From Gymnorhina tibicen (taxonomy: Eukaryota; Chordata; Aves; Passeriformes; Artamidae): a stretch of 64,000 nucleotides of DNA. Of this stretch, positions 13,801-28,800 are shown piece by piece. A model generated the notes under the pieces. It saw only the letters and a list, made by a program, of their open reading frames with translations, was not told the DNA's origin and did no database searches. Location of the stretch: positions 577 through 64,576 of the forward strand of contig VXAZ01008187.1 in the NCBI GenBank assembly GCA_013399875.1, in the 5' to 3' direction. How positions within the stretch are numbered: the first letter of the stretch is position 1; each line of letters opens with the position of its first letter. Position numbers and translations under genes: made by a program.

Positions 13801-16800
13801 AAAGAATCACAATGAAATATGTGTGTATAAGGCCATAATATTCAGAGTTAAAGGGTCTTGTAGTGACAGTATGAGGCGAAAAATAAATAAACAAATAAAT
13901 AAACAAACAAACAATAATAAAAAACAGTTTTAAATATCTGTGTAAAATATTTTGGTTTTCAAGCTCTAAAAAATACTAAAATACGTTAGTCATAACTACA
14001 CGGTTAAAACCATCTATTGTCTACTGGGCAGTGTAATTTGCATTGCATTCACTTGGGCAAAATACTCCAAATACCTGTTCATAGCACTTTGACTGGGATA
14101 GCTGAGCCAAGAGCAGCAAGAACAGAAACCCTTCTCAGGTCTGCTTTATGTAACAGCAACCCCAGGAACATTGTGCTCTCTTCTTCCTAACAGAACCCTT
14201 CACCATCCCAGCAGGAGTGTACAGAGGTGGGATCCTGAAATCCTGCACAGTCTCTCTAGATTGCCTTCATCCTGACACTTCTCATCTTCTCTTCCTTTCT
14301 TTGTCAGCCTGTCCCCCAGGAATACTCCTTTGCTTTCACCCACCTTAATCTGGCTTCCTGGGCTACTTTCTGCCTTTCAAAAGTAGTAATTTAAAATACT
14401 GAATATTTAGTTAGCAATTAAAAAACCCAAACTCTGTGTTGGACAGCTAAGTCCCTAAGTCAACTGAAAATAAAATTAGGTTCAGCTCCATACCCTGGGG
14501 AGTCTATTCTACTCTAGAAAGGCTACAAAGCAGGTAGAATATGAAGAAGTCCTGTGCCAAGAAAGTTAGGTTTGTAGCTAAGTAGAACCAGTCAGACACT
14601 CTTGAAATGAGGAGGTGAAGCCCCAGCTGACATTAGCCAGTTGTTCAGCCAATTTAGGCATCTTCTCTGGAAACAGTTCACCTAAGACCTGAACTGCATT
14701 TGGGAAGTGCCTATCTCCCTTTTCCTGATTGCCTAGGAAAACGATCCTAGGTATCTCAGGTAGAGTGACTATGGGCTGAGAAAAGTACAATTAAAATCCA
14801 GATTACCACAAATCTGCCTTTAGCGACCAGGAAAAAATTATTGATAGGAAGCTAAAAATTAATTTACTGCAGTTTATTTATAGTAGGTCCATAGCTAAGA
14901 TGGATGGTTCACTCTCAGAAAACTAAAATTTGGTAAACAAAATGTATTAGTAATATTAACTTGTTGAATATTTTAGTATCCATCTATAAATCAATTAATC
15001 TTTTTCCATACTTTGACTCCTTTGGCCTAAGTGAGGCACAGATACTCAGACAATAAAAACATTAGGATTTCAGTGGTTTCTTAGGCAACTGAATGCTATA
15101 TACTAAGTGCTGAAAATGTGCAGTGATGATGAAATGCATTTTTACATCATAAAGTAGTTAATCAGCTATTTATATATTCTGTGAAACCCCCATTCAGTTC
15201 AATGCTGATAGTAATTAAAACCTCAAACGCAGTACACTGTTTGGATAAAAACTCAAATGAAGTTTTTTCCTGGAAGATTACATAAGAGTTTTTCAGAAAA
15301 CATATTTCTTCTTTGAAATACAGATCTTTTTTGCCATTTAATATAATTCCCAAGTTCAATAATATCTTTGACCAAAATAAACTGTTAGAAAACACTAACA
15401 AAAACCTTACCATTTTTGAGCATTTTCCAAACTGTTCTCTTCTTTTTTCCGTTCTTCTTTAGCTGCCAATGAAAAACATTTCAAAGGTATAAATTATCGT
15501 CTTACTGTTTCAGAGATCCCACAGTTGAGATTGAAACAAACTCTTATTTTCAAAACTTCATAGTTTGTATATGAAGTATAATAAAAGTGGTAAACATTTG
15601 CTAATTTTCAATTTTTATTTATTTCTTGTATATAATGAATGTTTCTACTGTACCAGTAAAATGTATTGGATTTGAAAAGTAATTTAAAATCTGTATTATA
15701 ATTTATAGTGTTAGGCATTAATCTAACAAAACATAAATAATTAAGCTTCGCTTTCAGATTTTTTGAAAAGAAAATTCATTAAGCTATGTTTGTTTCTTCA
15801 TTGTTGTAGGCCAGAACTTACAAATTTAAACCTGTTTCTGCAACATAAGTAATTGGAAGTTCAACTGGAATTGAACAGGTACCAAACATAGTTAACACCA
15901 ACTCTTCCATAGAACTATCACATTTTGTTCTGGAAGCTGGAAAGTGAAAACACATGTACTAGATTTTAAATGTATGGCATGTACATGACATTTTTTGAAA
16001 AATCAGCCAAGAGTTTGAAATACAGTTAGTGAATCTGAGCCCTTCTGTTACAGAATGCTCACATCAACTGCTTTAAAGGATTTGATATTCAAAAGATAGG
16101 CATTCTCTACTATTGAAAATGTTTCCTGACCTGGATACTCAAAGCAAAACCACTAGTTTTTGTTGATCAAGTCTTCTTAATACAGAGGTGCAACTTCAGC
16201 TCCAGCAGAATACCACATATATAAATAAATACTATTGTGGAAAAGTTATTTCTACTCCACATTAAAATAATCCTGTAAGTGGTAACGTTAATATAAACAG
16301 AATTCAGAAACTTTTTAATACAAAGATAAAGAACTTTATCTTTTTGCCTCTCAGTCTACAGGAGTGCCTGGTTGAAATAGAGTTACGAACTTGAGTTCAC
16401 AGACAAGGCCACTGAGGAATTGGTCCTGAATTACTCCAGTTCTTTATAAGGCTACTGACAAAGAAGTTTGTACTATGATAGTCTAAAACAAAAATAAAAA
16501 TTGATTGATTCAGTACATTTGCTGTGAACAAAACAACTTAATTTCAACTCATGTGTTTCCCTACATTGGGTAAATGTTTTGGAGATATTTATTCCTATTA
16601 TTTCAATATGGCAATAGCCAGAAACAATGTTGTGTGTCCTTTGCAAGGAAAGCAATTAATTCTATACCATTCGGTTCTCCACCTCAAATCTTGGTGGCAA
16701 GACAGCTGCAAGTGAAATATATAGGGCACCTCTGATTTACTGCATTCAGCTCCGGGTCCCAATAATTTGCTGAAAGTTAACCCACTACACTTAATTCATT

Positions 16801-19800
16801 ATTTTCATTTTATACCATTAAAAGTAGAAAACATAGGTTGGAATTCTAATGATTCATAATGATATAAGATTAACAACAAAAGCTGAACTGTTTATAAAAT
16901 TGTACAATTCGTTATTACAGTAATAATTTATTTCTGGTTTCCAAGGAGATGGAAAATTAAGTAAGGCAAATTTCCTAACATAGCTACTACATTCCCAGCT
17001 ACAACAGAAACAATATCTTCAGGTCCCTGCACATGAAACACAATAACTAACAAGGACAATGTGTTTATACATTTATAGTTAGGTCGCAAGATTTACTGTT
17101 TTTTGATCTTGCAAGAACAGGATAAGGAAAGATAGTGGAAAGAAGTTTTAGTTTTTCACACAAAGTAAAAGGTGTGACTTTTAGGGAGAAACACACAAAG
17201 TTTACAATAATGTAACAGCACACGTATTTGTGTACCAATAAAAGGGAAAAGAGGAAGAAAATACTTATATTATATGGCAAACAGTATTTTCTGTATTTTT
17301 AACTGTAAACACATCCACCCAGGAATTGTTTAAAAAAATTTATTTGAAATTTAGATGTTGAGACTTGTTAAGAAAATAAATGAACAACTCCATATAACAA
17401 ATTCTGTAATGTGCAAGACAAGAAACCAGAGCAATTCTCTTATCTTTCATAAAATTTCTAGCTAATTTTCCACTCAAAATTTGTAGTATCCTGCTCTTTT
17501 TCTCCCCCTCCACAACCTGCAACGACTAACAAAATCAATGCTGTCAGTATAGGTTTCCGTGAAACAATGTATTTTCCTCAGCAGAGTCTTCAAAGCCCCA
17601 CAGTCAAGATATCAACCCCTGTCTTAATTTGTGGAATTACTGAAGGCAATTCAAATGAATTACAATAAACGAAAGAACTTACTTCCTTTTATTTCTCTAG
17701 CAACACCACATTTGCTTTTTCAATTGCTTTTTGCAGAAGTGGAATCATGTAATTCTTTCACCCTTAGACCACGAGTTTGATTTCAGTTTCACCAAGTTAA
17801 GAATATATTAACAGCCATATCAGACTGGTACAGGGATTCATCCAGCCTAATATCCTGCCCCTGGCAGGCACTGAAGCAGGTGCTCAGTTACAGTTATGGA
17901 CCAAACACACTTCCCCCGATTGCTCTCTCTGCCTCTGGGATTCTGTAGTTAGTTCATACAAAATGTTTCCTGCATTGAATGTCATTGTAATGTAATTCTC
18001 AATGGATTCTCTCTCATGAACTTGCTCATTCTTTGCTCAAGCTTTTATAAGGTTTTTAACTTCCACAACCTGCTGTGGGGCAAGTGTTCTATAGCCCCAA
18101 CTACGTGCAGCACATTTTGTTTGTTTTGAAATGGACACCTGGTATCACTCTCTTGTATCAGAGAAAACCTGACTGCAGTGAACATTGAAATACAGTGTCT
18201 ATTGGCATGAGCTTTTTGATTAGGATGCTTATGAAGCAAATTTCCTCCCCATTGAGCATTGATTTGGTTTGCAGGTAAGTTTTGGTGCTTGTAAACTGCT
18301 ATCTATTAGGAGGAAACTAAACAGGAAGCTCCACAGCAAATGCACTCCAATACTTAAAAAGGACAAAAGGACCAAGTAACATTTGAGCCTTCAGACAGCT
18401 TTGAACACATGAGGTGGAGATGTTCACTTCAGATTAAATCTAACTCAAAGTTTAAATCTCGACTGTAAACATACTGGCCTGAGCCTCTGCTGCTTCGATC
18501 TGCTGATCCAAACATACTGCACCAACTTCTCAGGATGTAACTGTAAATGTTCTACATTACATGTATACAGATTACATCGAGGTCCTTCAAAATTACTTCC
18601 CATAAGCTGCATTTCGTATGGCGACACCCTTCTGTCTGGCCTTGGAGTCAACAGGCTTGACAATTGCAGGGAATTGTCCCATGTAAAGTCTGCCATCTGG
18701 TCTCACTTCTAAATGCAAGTTCTTAATCTGCTCTGTTGTTTGGATTAGTCCATATCATGATAAAGTATCAGATCCTGATATTATGATCAGATAAGAAGCA
18801 GACAATCTTAGTCAATAGAACATCTTTGAATACAGACATGAAAGCCAGGAGCAATTAAGAATTTCTGTGCCTTTTTACAGACAAGAGGTTTGAAAGGAAA
18901 ACTGGTGTTTACAAAATATGCAGTTCTAATTTGCTGTAAGTCATCTGTAATACAGCTAAAGGCTCTGAAGAACAGCCACTAGTCTTACTCATCTCGCTAT
19001 CTGTATCTAGCTCAAAGAATAAAAGAATAAATGAACTATGATCTTATGAATTTGCCTTATGAATCAGATATTTGTGATGACTTCCTTTTACTGAAGTGCA
19101 GAAGTCAGCATGAATATTAATGATCCTCTAACAGTTTAAAAAATGAAGTAGTATGAGAGGGAAACAGTAAAAAAATCCCCCAATTTATTTTTTCCACGTA
19201 TTCTACTTGTTGAGGATGGAAGAGTACATGAAACACTATACTGAAAATGAGAAATTAACAGAAAATATTTATTTTTAACAGGTCTAATGTATGCAGAGCA
19301 GCTTCCAGTTACAATAGAACCAATACCTCTTCATGCATCAGGCTACTATGAAACAGATCGCTAAAGAACAAAGGAAAGAAAATCCTGGATAGCAGCACAG
19401 ACTGAAAATTGTAGAAGGTCAGTAACTAACAGAGGCAAACAGAGAATGATGATGCACTAAGAGGGGAAGACAAAGAAAAACGTGTAGCCACAACTACACA
19501 AAAATCTCACAGTTACTTCTGCCCCTCTAGTGAAAATTTTAATACTCATTGAGTCTGGATAAATTTTCTGGTATTTCTCTCTAACCTTAAATACATGAAC
19601 GCATGTAAGAAGGATAATTCACATAAGCGTACTGATTTAGTTGGACACATTACAACTTTTTGAAAACTTTTCAGTATCTTACTACATTTAGAATTGTAAG
19701 ATCTGATGCATAAAGTTTTTACAAATTTTCTAAGCATTTTGGAGCAGTGACAATCTTCAAAATTACAAGAAAACTTTAACAACTAGCAGTTAGGATGGGG

Positions 19801-22800
19801 ACATCAGAACTCTTAATTTAATATTCCAAGGCTGAGTTCCTGTGATTCAAAAATATATGCTTTAAGAACTTTAAGAGACTGCTTTTTAAATTATAGTGTT
19901 TTCTGTGTAGGAAAAACACCACCCTCAAACAAGGTATTTGATTTTTTTTTTTTTGTCTTGAGGAAGGAAATATGTCTTTTCTGATTCATGTCTTCCAATC
20001 AATGACAGTTAAGATTAACACAGAATCTACGATAAGACACAAACCAAAAAAAACCCCAACCAAAACTCAACCTTAAAAGCAAACAACAAAACCAACCAAC
20101 CAACCAACACAAAACCCCTACTGACATTCCTCTCGGAACTTTATAAAGCCTGGACAGAGACTTAAAACAGTGACAAAAGGTTATTATGATATTTTTCAGT
20201 CTCACAGGAACCCATCTTCCTCATTAGTCAAAACTAAAACCGCTTAGATAGGCATGCTGAAATATAGTCAAAACATGAACCCCACCCTAGAAACATACTA
20301 ACCCATGATTTAATGGCTGAGGAAGAAAAGTATATCCCCAGAGAGGTTCAGCTGGGTTATCTTTTCCCAAAGTGAGAAAAGTCACATTCTATAACATTAT
20401 CAAGCTAGGAGAACAAGGGACAATTGACCTTTTATTTTCTCGGTCTTTGTAAAGCAAGAAGACTTACCACCATTTGAAAACAGAGATCCAAATCTCTTAG
20501 ATATTATCATTGCTGATACACTTGGGTATCAGAAGTTGAACCCAGAAGGCTCCCAGGCTAGAAGTATACTAAGATTTATTTCCACCCTCAAGTACAATTG
20601 TCATCCAAGAGAAATTTTTTAACAACCCTGTTTAACCAGGGACTTTGGAGAGTGGAAGAAAAAGCTCAAAGGTGTCCTAGGTGGGCAAAATTACTACAGA
20701 GGATCATCAAAAGCTTTACAGTTATACAGTTTTTCCATTTCTCAACAAAATTCTTGACATGTTCAAACTACTAGCACACTAAACCATAGTAGTACAACGA
20801 CCAGCCGGATTAGAGCAGGATGAAATAAGCCTTTGGTTTTGATTTTAATAGATCTGTTAACAGTGAAAATTTTTGAATAGATTTAATTTTCAGGAAATCC
20901 TTGACTCAAGACATATTTGCCTACAAGTAGTAGCATGGAAAACAAAATTTTCATAGGAATGCACTTGCTAGCGCATGGCATTTCTTTGAGCTGCAAAGAA
21001 CTATCACGTGCAGTCTAAAAGCTTGGGTTTAGCAATCTAAACCCTTTCCCAAGGGCTGCTATTTTAGAATCATCGTGGGTTGACTGCGGTCAGTAGCTAT
21101 GCACCACACAACCACTCACTCACTTCTCCTCCTTCCCCCCTCAATCGGATAGAGGAGAGAATAGGAAGAGCAAAAAGTAAGAAAAACTTATGGGTCAAGA
21201 TAAACACATTTCAATACACGAAGGAAAGGGGAAGACAAAAACCAAGTGATGCAAAGGCAATCTCTCACCACCTCCCACAGGCAGAGTGATGCCTAGCCAT
21301 TTTTGGAGCAATACTACCTCTCCCAAAGTCCTTTCCCCTCCTTTTTCATTGCTGACCATGACATCACATGCATGGAATGCTGAGTTTAAGTCAGGTATCC
21401 AGGTTGTGACCCCTTCCAATTCTTGCCCACCCTGGCCTATCGCTGAGGGGACAGAGTGAGACAAAGAGAAGGCCTTGACAATGTGCAAGTGCTGCTCAAC
21501 AATAGCCAAAACACTCCTGTGCTATCAACACTGTTTTAGCCACAAATCCAAAACACATCCCCATACCAGCTGCTATGAAGAATATTAACTCCATCCCAGC
21601 TGGGCCCAGTACAATGGCACACAGCCATACGGACTAATCATATACCCACAGAGATGAATCCTAAGATTTAGACAAATTGGATAATTTTTCTGTTTATATA
21701 CATAATAATCAAGACTACAGTTGTTTTTCTTTTATTATAGTCAAGGTGTCCAACAACCTGATACAGCATGTTAAACAATCTGTAGTTTTCAATGCAGTAT
21801 GAAGCTTTATTGTTTTAGCTGATGATAGCAAAACCAACAGCATGCAGCTAACAATTCATAAAAGTGTTCGTAAGTATCATCAACACTCATTTAATCTTTT
21901 TATTCTTAGTGTAATCTCACTGTCTAGAAAAAGACTGGGCTCTACATAAAAGGCCATGAGTAGAATACATTAAAAACGTTATAAATTAATTTATATTATA
22001 TAACATGTGAAATTCTATTTCAATACCTGACACTGCCAGAATCTGCTTTCTTGAAATGTGAATTTTAAAGGAATAGAAATGAAATTAATAGCATCTTTTA
22101 AACAAATTAACAAATGTCAAATGCAAATAAACAAGTATTCACAAAAAATCCCATACGAATGCAAAAGAGTGCAGAATCAGGAAATGGATTGTCTTAATTT
22201 TCTTTTTTTTTCTCATTATCAAACTAGAATATATAGCTTTTTAAAAACATGGTTTGACTAACAAGAGTGAGTCTGGTGCTCAGTGTGAAAATTGGGGCCT
22301 TGGAATTGTTAAAGACAAGGAAATTCAATTTCTAATTTAGTGTCATATGCTATTAGGACAAAGTTTTTCATTTTGTACAGACTGAATCTAATTTTAGAAC
22401 TGTTTTACTTTTTGAAAACATACTGTATAATAAAGAATATAGCAGCAGAGGGTATAAAAGTTCTCAGAAATTAGGTACTCACAGTAAAAATGAATTTTGC
22501 AGTTTAAGATAGTTCTACTTTTAATTCTAATTATTGAGTAAATTTTCTCAATAACCTAAAATTTTTCACAAATTATGATGTTTCAAAAATTCTAGAGGAG
22601 TTGTGTATCCTGATCTAGGAACAGACATTCTCAAGAAACATCTATCTGTCTAGAGCTATACATAAAACCTGAATTTTCTACTACTTCTACATTATTATAT
22701 TGAGTTACTTCTACTATAACCCTGTATTTTGAGAAATAGTATTACTTTTAATTTAGTTCTAAACAAAAGAATTCTTATTACTTAGTTGATTTCATATATA

Positions 22801-25800
22801 AACATAGGAAACATGAGAGAATACACCCAGTACAAAACAGTTTCTGGGGGTTTTTGTTGCTGTACTGTATTAAATTTCAAATTTGAAAAAAAACATACGA
22901 GTGCAGATAATTTCACATGGCTACAGTCTACCATTCTCATGCTGGAGCTTTTTTGTCTTATAAAAATTTTGTATTTCAGAAATAGTGAAAAAACTTATAT
23001 GCTCTACACACAGCTTCCTAGCAAATAATTTTCTAATACATATTACTTGATAACCTGTCTTTAGCTAGTTACTAACTTCCAATTGGTAGGCTTTAAGAAC
23101 TCAGGGAATTCAACAGACAGCCTGGAAATTCTGCGTATTTGACTGTATGACTAATATCGTTTTCTATTACAGCATATTACAATGCAAAAAATCCCCAAAC
23201 GAAACAATCCCATGCCCATGAAGAGATTTTTCTTCTATGCTGTCAGTTAAATAAGGTCTGGGAGAATGGTATCAATGAAACTTGGGTCTACTGGGGGTCT
23301 GTACTTGAGTTAGTTCCCAGATGGATTCATTAATGTTTAATTAAGGGGTGAGTTCATGATACAGCCCTTCTCTCCCTGGAAGGCTAATAGGGTCACTCTT
23401 GTCTATTTAGCCACATATTTTTATTGAGATTTTAAGAGCTTAATATCTCAGGATCTCTAACCCTGTCACATTTGGTCAAAATTGGACAAAGCATTAAAAA
23501 TTATTGGCAGGGCAATAATCAACAGGCAGTGTGATCACATAAGCCTTGTTTCTTTTATCTATTCTTTAAATTAAAAAATACCACATTTTTAACACGGAAT
23601 TTGGCTATGCCATTTTTTTAGACAGTTTAAATACTGGTATAGACATCTTAAACCCTTTCAAAACAATCTTCAGAACACTTGCTGCCATGAGGTCCTAATC
23701 ACCCTTCCCTGAAACAGTTCTCACAAGTTTACTTTCCTCTGCAGTGGTACAAAAGTTGTTTTTAACTAAGAAACCCACATCCAGTGATGAAAATGTACAA
23801 ATGTTTGTACAGTACAAAGAGTCTCTGTGTAGTCTTGGAAAGCTGCTTAACAAACAAGTATCTCAGAAGTTACCAGGAATATAAGTTATCAACCTGTATC
23901 TTAGGTATGCGTCAAGGAATAATTAATGTTTACCCTATAGAAATTGTTAAATATTAGATTCAGTATTTTTAACGTTACAAAAACATAGTAAATTACAGAC
24001 ACTTGCACACACAGAGAGACACACAACACCAGCAGAAAATGCTCAAGCAACACATTCAAGAAAGTGTTTATTATCATAGGTAATAAAAAACCTAGGAAAT
24101 TATGTTTTCTTTTAAAAGTGATAATGCTGTCTATAAATGTGCCACAAAAAAGTGTTGAAGGCCATTTTACCAGAACATTAAAACTAACTATGAAGAAAAA
24201 AAAAGTTAGATCTATATTTTCATAAACTCCTCTATTTCTTAAAATGTATGTTTCTTAGTATGATGCTTCTATTGTATTTTGTGAAAGAAGATTTTTAAAC
24301 TAAAAGAAAATGAGCGTTAATTACATACAAAAGCGTTAATTTTTCATTAAAACTAGGACTAACACTAGTCTTATTTCCTGTATTCTAGATGCATTAATTA
24401 CAAAAAAAGAATTAGCATTACATTTTTCAATTTTACTTATTCAATTAAATTATTTGAAACTCCATTCTGTTAAAATGTAACCAAGACATTAATCCCTCAT
24501 TCTCCCACACCCGGGGTTCCTGATAACAAATATTTTTTAAAGCATGTTAGCACTTAAACACTAGAGAGATACATATTCTAATTCTACTTTCTTTCTAATA
24601 AACTCTTATAATGTTGTGTTTTAATTCCAAGATTAATGTCTAAATGTATCTACTAAATGTATCTAAGCAGTTTACAGAACTGAAAAATTAGTTCCAATCC
24701 TTTCAAACAGAACAAGGTTAAATCCAATCTGTTCTGTGTCTGGGAAAACTAACTATCCAGATTATCTGTAATGACAACCTCTTTTTGTAAGCAGGAAGTA
24801 AAAATTTTAAAGATTGGCCCATTCTTATACCAAGGGCAATGTTTTTAAATAGTTGAATGATTACTGAAAGTCAATAAGAAGCAGGAGGTCAAAAAAGAAA
24901 AAATATTTAAATTAAAGAAAAAATAAACTTGATGGTGAACCAACTGCTAATCTGGTAGGTAAAGAATGAATAATTATACAACTATAATGAAAGTAATTTC
25001 AGAAAAGCTTTGTGAAATTTGTGGCCTGAAAAGTTTGAGGAGAGAAAATCCATAGCAATGCCTCCTCCTGTGGAATGATAACAATGATTTATGAAGCTCA
25101 AGTTATTTTTGCTGATTGAGCTCAGTCAAGATTGGTTTCACATGATCAGCTAAAGTACAGCAATCCGTGATGTATAGTGGCCCCACATGTTTGAACACAC
25201 TAGGACATGCTCTTCTAGGTGATCCAAACGTTGGGGGTGGGGGGTTAAAAGCTGCTGCTTTGTTTTCCCTACGTTTTCCCCTCATTAGGATACACTCCTC
25301 CTGCAAAGTTAGCCACTTCTGGTGGTCGGGAGCAAAGTCTCATTGTAAATGCACAGCAGGATAGTGGCAAAGCTGAGATTAATTCTCCATAGATTTATAT
25401 AGACCTTTCTCACTGTTGATTGCTTGTACTGTTTCAAAGGTGCGTATGTTGCCTTTTTTATTGCTGGTTACTGACTTTATTCCAGCATATGGTGGTTGGC
25501 GCCATGACACAAAGTGAACATTTTATACTAGAATTAAAGTGGATATTTGACAGTTTCTGTCAGAAAGTTCAGAGCAAAGAATTTGTGAGACAAGATTTAT
25601 TGCATATTTTATATGGGACACATCTGTTTCTTTGCTATGTTTCTCTTTAAACAGAAAAATAGCAATGAAGTTTCTTTAAGAAACAAAGACTGTCAATAAA
25701 AAGCATGAACAGAAAAACTACATTATTGAGAATGAATTTAATCATTCTGACCTTCTAAAAATGTGTTGCTTGGAAGTATGACAGTCACTTTCCCCTTTTT

Positions 25801-28800
25801 GTTCAGCCATATAGGCAGTGTGGATTTTCAAATACACAGCTATCCATATTAAAGGGTAAATAAAATAAAAACGAAAATCAAATTAAATCTATGTATTGAT
25901 ACTGTATATTCACATTTAAAAGTAAGGTGAACTATTAAGGTAGATTTTGCCAATTTTTTTAGCATCTGTAACTGCATTTTAGTGATGTAAAATGTGTCAA
26001 ATAAACACCCCTTTTTTGACAATGTCTTATGAAACTATAGAACAATTATAAGAAGATATACAGCAAACTTCCCCACATTTACCTCTTAATATCACTAAAT
26101 CTGATATAGTTTGGCCTCTGAAGTTCAGTGTAGTCTTCTTAACACCTGAGTCAAAACTGAATTTGAAGAACACCTAGCAGGATCTTGTTTAAGAAAAAAA
26201 ACTGCATGCATTAAACAAGTTAAATTTGCATGCATTAAACAAGTTAAAATTGCATGCATTAAACAATTAAAGAAAGTAAAACTCTTTCAATAAAATTCTA
26301 AATTTTTAACCAACAGCAATACTGTTTATAAAGATTCATATTTAGTATAAAACCCTAAGATTCAGCTTGAGAAACATGAAGTTTAAAGAGGTAGAATTAA
26401 ACAAGAAACAAGTACAAAAATAAAGAAAATATATTGTTCAAAAATCATGTATGCTTTTATGAAAAGGCATGCATGTCTTATTAAACTTCTAATTAAAGAA
26501 AACAACAATAGAAAAATCCCTTCTGTTGGACTACATACATTCTAAACAAATAGTTATGACAAATAGTTAAAAATACTTATAGGCTCAATACTTTCTCAAA
26601 CAAAAATATTTGTAATTTCCTCTACAAAATCACAAATATTTGTCAAATTATTTCATACTTCCAATGTATTAATTCTTGTTTTTAACTCAAAGATTTTCTA
26701 GAACTTTGTTTTATGTAGGAAAATTTATCTAGCTACTAATTTGAAAAGCCTGTAATTTGAAATAAAATGTAAAAAGGAGGCAAACTTGGACCTGGAATAT
26801 TTCTCCTTCTTACCAGAAACAAAATACAGGATGCTAACATTAAAAAGTATTCTGTTAGGATTCTTTTAAATGATTTTTCTACAAGAAACATCAAACTGCA
26901 TTCAAATACAAGGCATTGATATTTTTCTGAGCGTGTCTTCTTTGTGATAATCACACAGAAGAATTTATTTGAAAATAGGATCTCTCAATTTCTAAATAAA
27001 AACCTACAAACCTACTATTCTTAGGGGGGAAGGATCTTGGGAAAAGTAAAGCATGTGTGACACATTAGTCAGGTCATTTAATTCATTCCTTGAAAGTACT
27101 TAGATACAACCGTGATGAGAGAAATGAGAGTGTATACAAAAAAAATTTCTCATGTTAGTTTAATTTAAGACTGGGAAAATATCTAGAGTTATTACTGCAT
27201 CTACCTGATCTACTTTGGTGTTTTACAGCTTGCTTATTTTCTGTTGAACTGTATGCTTGGAAGCACCTGGAATTTTTTCCCTGCAGTGTATGTGAACGTT
27301 TTTAAATGTTTATGTTTATCCTGATATAAAAGGAAAGCAGAGGATACAAGTATTAGATACCAAGACCAGGGAAAGTGAGTGCATCAGCTCAGCACATCAC
27401 TGCAGACTTTCAGCTTTGCTGTACCTCTAGGCCTTTATTATTACCTTAGTGTTTGTGAGATACCTCCTATCTCTTGGAAATGGCTTTTACTCAATAATAA
27501 CAGTAGATCTGCACAAAAGACAATCCCAACTTTCCTATTAACAGAAGAGTTACATGTAATTGTAGCCATAGTTAATACTGACTACCACTTTGATTTGACA
27601 TTGTCTGTTAAACCCTACAGAAACTATTTCTGAGAAAGATAATGAACACAAATCATTTGCATTTAATTTCATTCTGCTGTAATACAACAGTCATAATGAG
27701 CTTAATTCCTCTTAGTTTTTTTCTCTATTAGAACAAGAAAGTCTTGACTCAACTTAAAAAACTTTTTAAAAAGTTAAAAATTCATTTGCACGTAGAAGTA
27801 ATAATATACTTTGGAATTTGGTTCATCTGCACCTATAACTACAGAATATTCTTTACATCAAATATTTAAAACAGCAACTTACTTTAAAAAATTTTCAGAA
27901 ATACCATAAAATTATTAGGAATATTTTTTAAATTTTGAGAGAAATCTTAAATCCTGAGAAAATTTACTTCATTCACCACAAAACCAAACCAATATCAAAT
28001 TACACTACAATGAAAAATGACTGGAATTTAAAAGGAAGAACAGTCAAAGTTCGCCTACCATCATTTCAAATAGACATCATAGAATCAGCTCTCCTAACTA
28101 AACCTGGGGATTCTCTGTCCTAGGAACTTCCCAATTACATGTAAAGAAATAATTCCTGATGTGTAAAGCTTTTTAACATATGCCCTATCCAATTCCACTT
28201 CAAGTCAATGGTGGGTCAAGCCATTTGTGTAAAATTGAAGTTAAGGAAACACATTGTAAACATTTACTGATAAACTGTACTGATAACTCCATAGATAATC
28301 AAACCAAACACCTTTTATAGAGCAGTTTTTCCTTCTAGCATTATATTCTTTAATGTTTGAAGATTTCTGCTTGGCCACAGAAACTAGACACTGCTGTGTC
28401 TAGTCAGGTATCCCTGCCTGTCCTAGGGCAGCAGGAACCTCTATAACACCACATTCTGTTCCAGAGACGGCAACACTTTGTGGAGGGAACTTAAGACATT
28501 CCCTCATGTCCCCTTTAAGACATTTAAGATGGTAAGACATTCCCAAGATGAAAGATTTCATACACATGCTCTGTACAAACATTTTAGTTATATCCTAAAA
28601 TACGCTGTTCAGAAGCTGAAGTCCTTGAAAAATATTTTTTGACACTTTCAAAATGGTTGACTTGGCACAATGTTTAGACAGCTGAAAAATTCTGATGCTA
28701 AGAAGTTTGAATTGATTTACATGCCATGGAAGAAGTACTATTCTACTAAATTTCATACATACACCTCTTAAGAGAAATAAAACTTCTGATTTCCCCACCT

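Noticed and set aside
16690..16770. Phrase tgcattcagctccgggtccc resembling CR1
   Set aside because: Only one short phrase fits and the flanks do not follow CR1 order, so it was not annotated.
18445..18696. 84-codon minus-strand reading frame with fairly balanced composition (starts MADFTWDNS)
   Set aside because: I recognise no family, there are no splice sites linking it to FMN1 in phase, and one such open stretch is expected by chance in 64 kb. A protein search with a significant hit would reopen it as a retrocopy fragment.
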